From positions 1 through 10,806 of the forward strand of contig CAIWDQ010000329.1 of NCBI GenBank assembly GCA_903911455.1: 10,806 nt of DNA. Reading direction: 5' to 3'. This document shows positions 6,966-10,806 of the stretch, piece by piece (position 1 is the first letter of the stretch; the number at the start of each line of letters is the position of its first letter). This DNA is from an uncultured bacterium. Its GTDB lineage: Bacteria > Bacteroidota > Bacteroidia > Bacteroidales > JACABE01. Both the position numbers and the translations under genes were made by a program. The notes beneath the pieces were generated by a model. That model made no database searches. It saw nothing but the letters and a program-made list of their open reading frames with translations, and had not been told where the DNA came from.

Positions 6966-7556
6966 ATGACTGATATAAATAAAATACTGGATATTAAACC
7001 TAATAATGTAAAACCTTCGCAAGGAAAAGTTCTGATATCAGAGCCATTTATGTTTGATTATTACTTTAAAAGAGCAGTAATTCTATTAGCAGAATATAAT
7101 AAAGAAGGTGCATTTGGGATTATTCTTAATAAATTATTACATTCTAAGTTAAATGATATTGTTACAGGCTTCCCAACTATTGATGCTGATCTTTATATTG
7201 GCGGTCCTGTTAGTACTGATAAATTATTTTACATACATAAGTTCGGTGATTTGGTGCCAGATAGCACTGAAATAATAGATGGTATCTATTGGGGTGGAGA
7301 TATTGAAGCTATTAAAGAATTGATATCAATAAATAAAATAACTTCTGATGATATTCGCTTTTTTATTGGCTATTCTGGTTGGAGCCCTAACCAATTAGAG
7401 GGAGAACTTGAGAGTAATTCATGGGTAGTTACACGCACTGATGTTAAAGAAGTTTTAAAAGCAAAAGCAGATAAGGTTTGGAATAAAATTGTATTAAGTT
7501 TAGGTGAAGATTATGCTCATTGGGTAAACTTTCCTGTAGATCCTAATCTTAATTAA
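6966..7556 (+). CDS. YqgE/AlgH family protein
   Basis: A 196-residue protein that is one YqgE/AlgH (DUF179) domain, about the usual length. The N-terminal signature GKVLISEP is at residues 20-27, followed by a helix FDYYFKRAVILL. Then come GIILNK (51-56), YIGGPV (77-82) and the strongly conserved GYSGWSPNQLEGEL (135-148). The biochemical role of the family is unsettled; in Pseudomonas AlgH was linked to alginate regulation, and a general regulatory function is inferred from its wide distribution. There is no signal peptide, so it is cytoplasmic. The gene is divergent from the Mur fusion with a probable -7 box at 6927-6934. It converges with the aminotransferase gene across a 115-base gap. The ATG at 6966 has no Shine-Dalgarno but follows an A/T-rich leader typical of this phylum. 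Confidence 0.93.
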   Translation: MTDINKILDIKPNNVKPSQGKVLISEPFMFDYYFKRAVILLAEYNKEGAFGIILNKLLHSKLNDIVTGFPTIDADLYIGGPVSTDKLFYIHKFGDLVPDSTEIIDGIYWGGDIEAIKELISINKITSDDIRFFIGYSGWSPNQLEGELESNSWVVTRTDVKEVLKAKADKVWNKIVLSLGEDYAHWVNFPVDPNLN

Positions 7557-7562
7557 AAAGAA

Positions 7563-7592
7563 CCTCTCCTAAATCCTCTCCAAAGGAGAGGA
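7563..7592. terminator. GC-rich hairpin in the convergent gap, repeat-like, possible bidirectional terminator
   Basis: TCCTCTCC (7574-7581) and GGAGAGGA (7585-7592) form a perfect 8-bp stem with a 3-base loop, aaa. A second copy of CCTCTCC stands at 7563-7569, so an alternative pairing is possible. It lies between two converging genes, YqgE ending at 7556 and the aminotransferase ending at 7672. That fits shared termination. T-runs follow at 14-16 bases on either side, not immediately, so termination strength is uncertain. Similar CCTCTCC/GGAGAGG themes are scattered in Bacteroidota gaps, as I recall. The remaining gap to 7671 shows nothing else. Confidence 0.5.
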
Positions 7593-7671
7593 CTTTAAAG
7601 ATTAAGTTTTTTAAGTGGCTATATAATCTATTCTTAAAGTTACTTCCTGTTTTATTTATATCAAAAAATGA

Positions 7672-8859
7672 TTAATTAAGAGACTTTATAAGTCGGTTAC
7701 TAGCTTCTTTTATTTCCTCATTTGTGATAACTAATGGTGGAATTATACATAAAGAATCATGATTGTAAAGAAACCAGAAAGTAATTAAGCCATTTGCAAT
7801 ACATCTCTCAACTACTTTATCAATAGCTTTACTATCCTTTAATTCAATAGCCATAAATAATCCAAGATTACGTATTTCTTTTATATTTTGATGACCTTTT
7901 AGATATGATTTAAATAGAGTTGCTTTAGCATCTACATCATTCATAAGATTATCTTCAATTAACACATTCAAAGCTGCTAATGAGGCTGCACATGACACAG
8001 GATGTCCTCCAAAAGTTGTAGCATGCCCTAGTAAAGGATGCTCATCGTTTAAAGAATCCATTATAATATTAGAAGAAATAAAAGCACCTATAGGCATACC
8101 TCCACCCATACTTTTAGCAATACACAATATGTCAGGAACAATTTGATAATGTTCAAAAGCAAAGAGTTTACCGGTTCTGCCAAAGCCTGTTTGTATCTCA
8201 TCAAGGATTAGAAGAGTTCCGGTTTTTGTACATTTATTCCTTAACTTCTGAAGAAACTCTTTATCAGCAATACGAATACCGGCTCCAGCCTGTATAACTT
8301 CAATAACAACGCAACAAGTCTTTTCAGTTATCTGATCAATATCATTACTATTATTAAATTCAAGTATCTTAACATCAGGAAGCAAAGGGCGAAAGTCTTG
8401 TTTGTACTTTTCATCTCCTAATATACTTACAGCACCTAAAGTACTTCCATGATAACCTCCTTTAAAAGCAATAATTTCTGAACGTTTGGTATACTTTTTT
8501 GCAAGTTTAATAGCTCCTTCTATAGCTTCACTACCTGAGTTGACAAAGAATGTCATATTTAAATTGCCAGGTAAAAGATCAGAGAGACGTTTGGCTAGTT
8601 TAACCTGAGGACTTTCAATAAACTCTCCATAAACCATTACGTGTAAGTACTTATCCGCTTGTTCATGTATTGCTTTTACCACAGCAGGATGACAATGACC
8701 AACATTACCAACTGCAATGCCCGACATAAGATCAATATATTGTTTGCCTGATTTGTCATACACATAAATTCCTTCAGCTTTAGCTACATCAATTTGAAAA
8801 GCATCAAAGGTAGACGTCTGAGCAATATGTTTTTTAAAGAGTTCTTTTGAGTTTTCCAT
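7672..8859 (-). CDS. Class III PLP-dependent aminotransferase (acetylornithine/ornithine type)
   Basis: A 395-residue fold-type I aminotransferase of class III, full length. The PLP-binding lysine is K249 in CIAKSMGGGMPIGAF. The cofactor ring contact is the DEIQTGFGRTG block at 220-230 (D220, Q223). Phosphate-binding residues are in NSGSEA (107-112) and in GHATTFGGHP (T281, T282). GGYHGST sits at 134-140. Such enzymes move an amino group from an omega-amine or amino acid to 2-oxoglutarate. ArgD-like acetylornithine aminotransferases are the nearest named relatives I recognise. No arginine-biosynthesis gene is nearby, so I give no symbol and leave the substrate open. It follows the glycosyltransferase gene by 39 bases on the same strand and is probably cotranscribed with it; an amino-sugar role is possible but unproven. 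The first ATG gives a normal N-terminus; cytoplasmic. Confidence 0.93.
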   Translation of the reverse strand: MENSKELFKKHIAQTSTFDAFQIDVAKAEGIYVYDKSGKQYIDLMSGIAVGNVGHCHPAVVKAIHEQADKYLHVMVYGEFIESPQVKLAKRLSDLLPGNLNMTFFVNSGSEAIEGAIKLAKKYTKRSEIIAFKGGYHGSTLGAVSILGDEKYKQDFRPLLPDVKILEFNNSNDIDQITEKTCCVVIEVIQAGAGIRIADKEFLQKLRNKCTKTGTLLILDEIQTGFGRTGKLFAFEHYQIVPDILCIAKSMGGGMPIGAFISSNIIMDSLNDEHPLLGHATTFGGHPVSCAASLAALNVLIEDNLMNDVDAKATLFKSYLKGHQNIKEIRNLGLFMAIELKDSKAIDKVVERCIANGLITFWFLYNHDSLCIIPPLVITNEEIKEASNRLIKSLN

Positions 8860-8898
8860 GAAATTTTAAAACATTAATTTAATCATAAACAAATAATC

Positions 8899-9702
8899 TT
8901 ACGAATTACTCTTTTTTAAATGATAATCTAATCCAACTAAACAATAAACATTATTTAAAGCTTGCTTATTAAATAAAAGATTATAATTAACCTGAAGCCC
9001 TTCTTCAGAATAAGTTCTTGCATGATATAAATGATAGGTGATAGCTTTATGTTTAAGTGATTTCATTTTAAAACCCTTCCCTAACAATCTCCATTCAATA
9101 TCTACATCTTCTCCAACACCTGCTTTTTGATAATCTTCATCAAATCCATTTACTTCTATTAAATGTTTTTTAAGTATACCCCAGTTACATCCGCAAAGAT
9201 GTCGTTTCTTAAATATCTTAATGAAAGGAATATAAATTGCCTCTTCAACAAGTGTTGATTTAGACTTTAATAAATTAAAAAGAGATAAATATTTATAGTT
9301 ATAAGTGTCCTTTAATTTATCTGAAATACTTTCGTCAAGCATAACTCTTCTTCCAAACAGAACTTTATTCTCTTCTACATTCTTAAGATACTCCTTAATA
9401 AAGTGTTTGTGAGGAATACAATCTCCATCAAGGAATACTGTTAAATCATTATTAGAATTAGCAATTGCTTCGTTGAGTATCTGATTTTTTCTAAAACCTT
9501 TATCCTCTTTCTGACAAACATGTATTAAAGTAAAAGGTAATGTCTTTATCTTTTCATCAATATATTTCTTAGAGTTTAAATCATTATCATCTTCAGCAAT
9601 GATGACTTCAAAGTTCATATTACTTTGAGTTCTTAATGCTTCAAGTATCAGATCAAGAAACAGAGTATTTTTATAAAAAGCAATTATTAAAGAAACTTTC
9701 AT
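8899..9702 (-). CDS. Family 2 glycosyltransferase
   Basis: A 267-residue GT-A fold glycosyltransferase of family 2. It starts with the strand MKVSLIIAFYKN. The nucleotide-binding acidic cluster is E37-D38-D39. The metal/nucleotide-sugar DxD is D92-G-D94 in VFLDGDCIP. The acceptor-side block with GFDEDY (186-191) and GVGEDVDIEWRL (195-206) holds the likely base, and a histidine pair ITYHLYH follows at 221-227. There are no membrane spans, so it is a soluble or peripheral cytoplasmic enzyme that adds a sugar from a nucleotide donor, probably to a glycan or lipid-linked acceptor; the sugars cannot be read. The gene has a probable own promoter just after the terminator of the lipoprotein gene upstream. 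It is followed by the aminotransferase gene 39 bases later. It is shorter than many GT2 enzymes but includes both GT-A halves. Confidence 0.93.
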   Translation of the reverse strand: MKVSLIIAFYKNTLFLDLILEALRTQSNMNFEVIIAEDDNDLNSKKYIDEKIKTLPFTLIHVCQKEDKGFRKNQILNEAIANSNNDLTVFLDGDCIPHKHFIKEYLKNVEENKVLFGRRVMLDESISDKLKDTYNYKYLSLFNLLKSKSTLVEEAIYIPFIKIFKKRHLCGCNWGILKKHLIEVNGFDEDYQKAGVGEDVDIEWRLLGKGFKMKSLKHKAITYHLYHARTYSEEGLQVNYNLLFNKQALNNVYCLVGLDYHLKKSNS

Positions 9703-9728
9703 TAAATGATTATTATTATTTCAGTCTG

Positions 9729-9736
9729 CAAAGATA
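9729..9736 (-). promoter_or_regulatory. Putative -7 box (TAnnTTTG) for the glycosyltransferase gene
   Basis: On the minus strand TATCTTTG (9736 to 9729) fits TAnnTTTG and ends 26 bases before the ATG at 9702, the same spacing as at the DUF2461 gene. It lies right after the terminator of the upstream lipoprotein gene, where a new promoter would be expected. No clear -33 TTTG is seen. Confidence 0.45.
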
Positions 9737-9740
9737 TAAA

Positions 9741-9772
9741 TAAAAAAGGCTGCCAGGGTATGTGGCAGCCTT
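9741..9772 (-). terminator. Strong intrinsic terminator after the lipoprotein gene
   Basis: AAGGCTGCC (9746-9754) and GGCAGCCTT (9764-9772) form a perfect 9-bp GC-rich stem with a 9-nt loop. Read on the minus strand, it is followed at once by a T-run (complement of 9741-9747). This is the classic Rho-independent layout. It starts 20 bases after the stop codon at 9793 and separates the lipoprotein transcript from the glycosyltransferase gene. Confidence 0.9.
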
Positions 9773-9792
9773 AAAATCAATTTTAGTAATCA

Positions 9793-10806
9793 TTAAAGAT
9801 TGAGAATAAAGTATTGTAAGATTTGTTGGACATCATAACTTACTCCTGATTGTGGTTCGTTATGAAATGTAGTATAGAGAATATTACCACCTTGTGTACA
9901 GGTAGTATTATAATGTAATAACACTGCTAAAGGTCCATAATTAGTTGGTGTATTATCTTGTAGCAAAACTGAAAATTGAGGACCTAGCTGTTGAATAACT
10001 TCCCAGGCTCCTAAATCATATTGTATTTTCATTTTTGTTTTACCTAATAAGGTCTGTATTGGTAATGATACAATATCAACACTATCAATATAGCCACCTT
10101 GACCAACTTTCATTGTACAAAGAATTGAATCAGGGACAAAACCACCAAGTAATGGATTGCAAGTGTTAGTTTGTTTTGGAGTACTTGGTGTGTTAGAGTT
10201 TTTAGTACGGAATAAACCGTTCTTAAAGTTACCATCACCTGTTAAATATTCAACTGCCCAATCGGATGCATAAATACTTCCGCAGTTAGTAACAAAACTC
10301 TTTAGATTATTATATTTTAAACTATCTAAAGTTCCATATTTACCACAGTTCAAAAAGATAGCCTGAAAACCTGATAATATTGATAAACTATCAAGTGTTG
10401 AAACTTGTATCTGAGTAGCAGTATAACCTAATGAATCAATTATAATTGTTTCAATTTTATCATAAGCACCAGCAATATAAGCTAGACTTCCTATCTGATT
10501 AAGTATTGTCTGACTTCTTGTTAAAGTTACTGTAGAATTCTCAAGGATTCCTACTTGAGTTATAGTCTTAAATAAATGTCCATTACCTGATTGGATAACT
10601 AAAAAGTGTTTTCCAACAGGAGCCGTAAGTGTGAAACTACCGTTTTTATCAGTTAGAGTTGTGATTTTTGGGTTATCCAGAAGGTAAACTTTTATAGCCC
10701 CTAACTTAGAGCTGCCATTTTTAGCATATACTGTACCGGTAACTTTTCCGGTTCTACTACTTGTAGTGTCTTTGCTACACGAAAGAAAATAAATTGATGT
10801 TACAAC
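9793..10806 (-). CDS. Lipoprotein with carboxypeptidase-regulatory-like and amidotransferase-like domains, 5' end missing
   Basis: The frame is open to the right edge, giving 337 residues, numbered from the edge; the TTG at 10353 is internal and not the start. The first visible residues look like the end of a lipoprotein signal peptide, with SIYFLSC as lipobox and C10 as the lipidated cysteine, then a flexible SKDTTSS stretch. Residues about 18-90 read as a carboxypeptidase-regulatory-like beta-sandwich (GKVTGTVYAKNG, LTDKNGSFTL). Residues from about 105 onward look like a class I glutamine-amidotransferase-like fold: GFQAIFLNCG, FVTNCGSIYASDWA and ILYTTFHNEPQ. I see no sure catalytic triad. 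Five cysteines follow the lipobox (154, 175, 216, 230, 303), so a disulfide-bonded periplasmic or surface protein is possible. Only a few signal-peptide residues should be missing. Function unknown; it ends in a strong terminator. Confidence 0.8.
   Translation of the reverse strand, partial: VVTSIYFLSCSKDTTSSRTGKVTGTVYAKNGSSKLGAIKVYLLDNPKITTLTDKNGSFTLTAPVGKHFLVIQSGNGHLFKTITQVGILENSTVTLTRSQTILNQIGSLAYIAGAYDKIETIIIDSLGYTATQIQVSTLDSLSILSGFQAIFLNCGKYGTLDSLKYNNLKSFVTNCGSIYASDWAVEYLTGDGNFKNGLFRTKNSNTPSTPKQTNTCNPLLGGFVPDSILCTMKVGQGGYIDSVDIVSLPIQTLLGKTKMKIQYDLGAWEVIQQLGPQFSVLLQDNTPTNYGPLAVLLHYNTTCTQGGNILYTTFHNEPQSGVSYDVQQILQYFILNL

Noticed and set aside
7563..7592. Riboswitch or small RNA in the convergent gap
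   Set aside because: Only a simple hairpin with a duplicated arm is present, located after both gene ends and with no promoter-like sequence.
9793..10353. Short 186-codon gene starting at the TTG of 10353
   Set aside because: The same frame continues without a stop to the window edge and includes a lipobox and a recognisable beta-sandwich, so the TTG is an internal leucine codon.

Overview
This AT-rich window (roughly one third G+C by eye) comes from a member of the Bacteroidota. Three things point there. A gldN/porN-type gene of the type IX secretion system lies at the left edge. Start codons lack Shine-Dalgarno sequences and follow A/T-rich leaders. Promoter -7 boxes of the Bacteroidota form TAnnTTTG sit 26-31 bases before several start codons. 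No rRNA or other species-level marker is present, so I do not name a genus.

Layout, left to right. A plus-strand operon covers 1-2778: the 3' part of gldN (cut by the window edge), an M16 zinc metalloprotease and a class I O-methyltransferase, with gaps of only 15 and 12 bases. A 204-base gap follows that holds an imperfect palindromic repeat of the dispersed, REP/MITE-like kind. Next is a monocistronic DUF2461 gene (2983-3645) ending in an A/T hairpin that overlaps its stop codon. The 461-base gap 3646-4106 holds no convincing gene. Its main content is a tandem array of ten 21-bp units (eight near-identical, two decayed), each able to fold into a small hairpin.

The most notable gene is on the minus strand (4107 to about 6875). 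It encodes one 922-residue polypeptide in which a MurL-like, PP-loop glutamate-epimerase domain is fused to a complete MurD-type Mur ligase. This matches the alternative D-glutamate route of peptidoglycan synthesis known from Xanthomonas. There MurD2 adds L-Glu to UDP-MurNAc-L-Ala, and MurL then inverts that residue to D-Glu. Here both steps appear to reside in one protein. Divergent to it, with back-to-back -7 boxes between them, is a YqgE/AlgH-family gene (6966-7556).

The right part is on the minus strand. A surface or periplasmic lipoprotein gene (9793 to beyond the right edge) ends at a strong intrinsic terminator. Then come a family 2 glycosyltransferase (8899-9702) and a class III PLP-dependent aminotransferase (7672-8859), which probably form a two-gene unit. 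That unit converges on the YqgE gene across a short GC-rich hairpin repeat. Apart from the gldN operon and the Mur fusion, the genes look like ordinary chromosomal housekeeping or envelope functions. I see no phage, transposase, CRISPR array or RNA gene.
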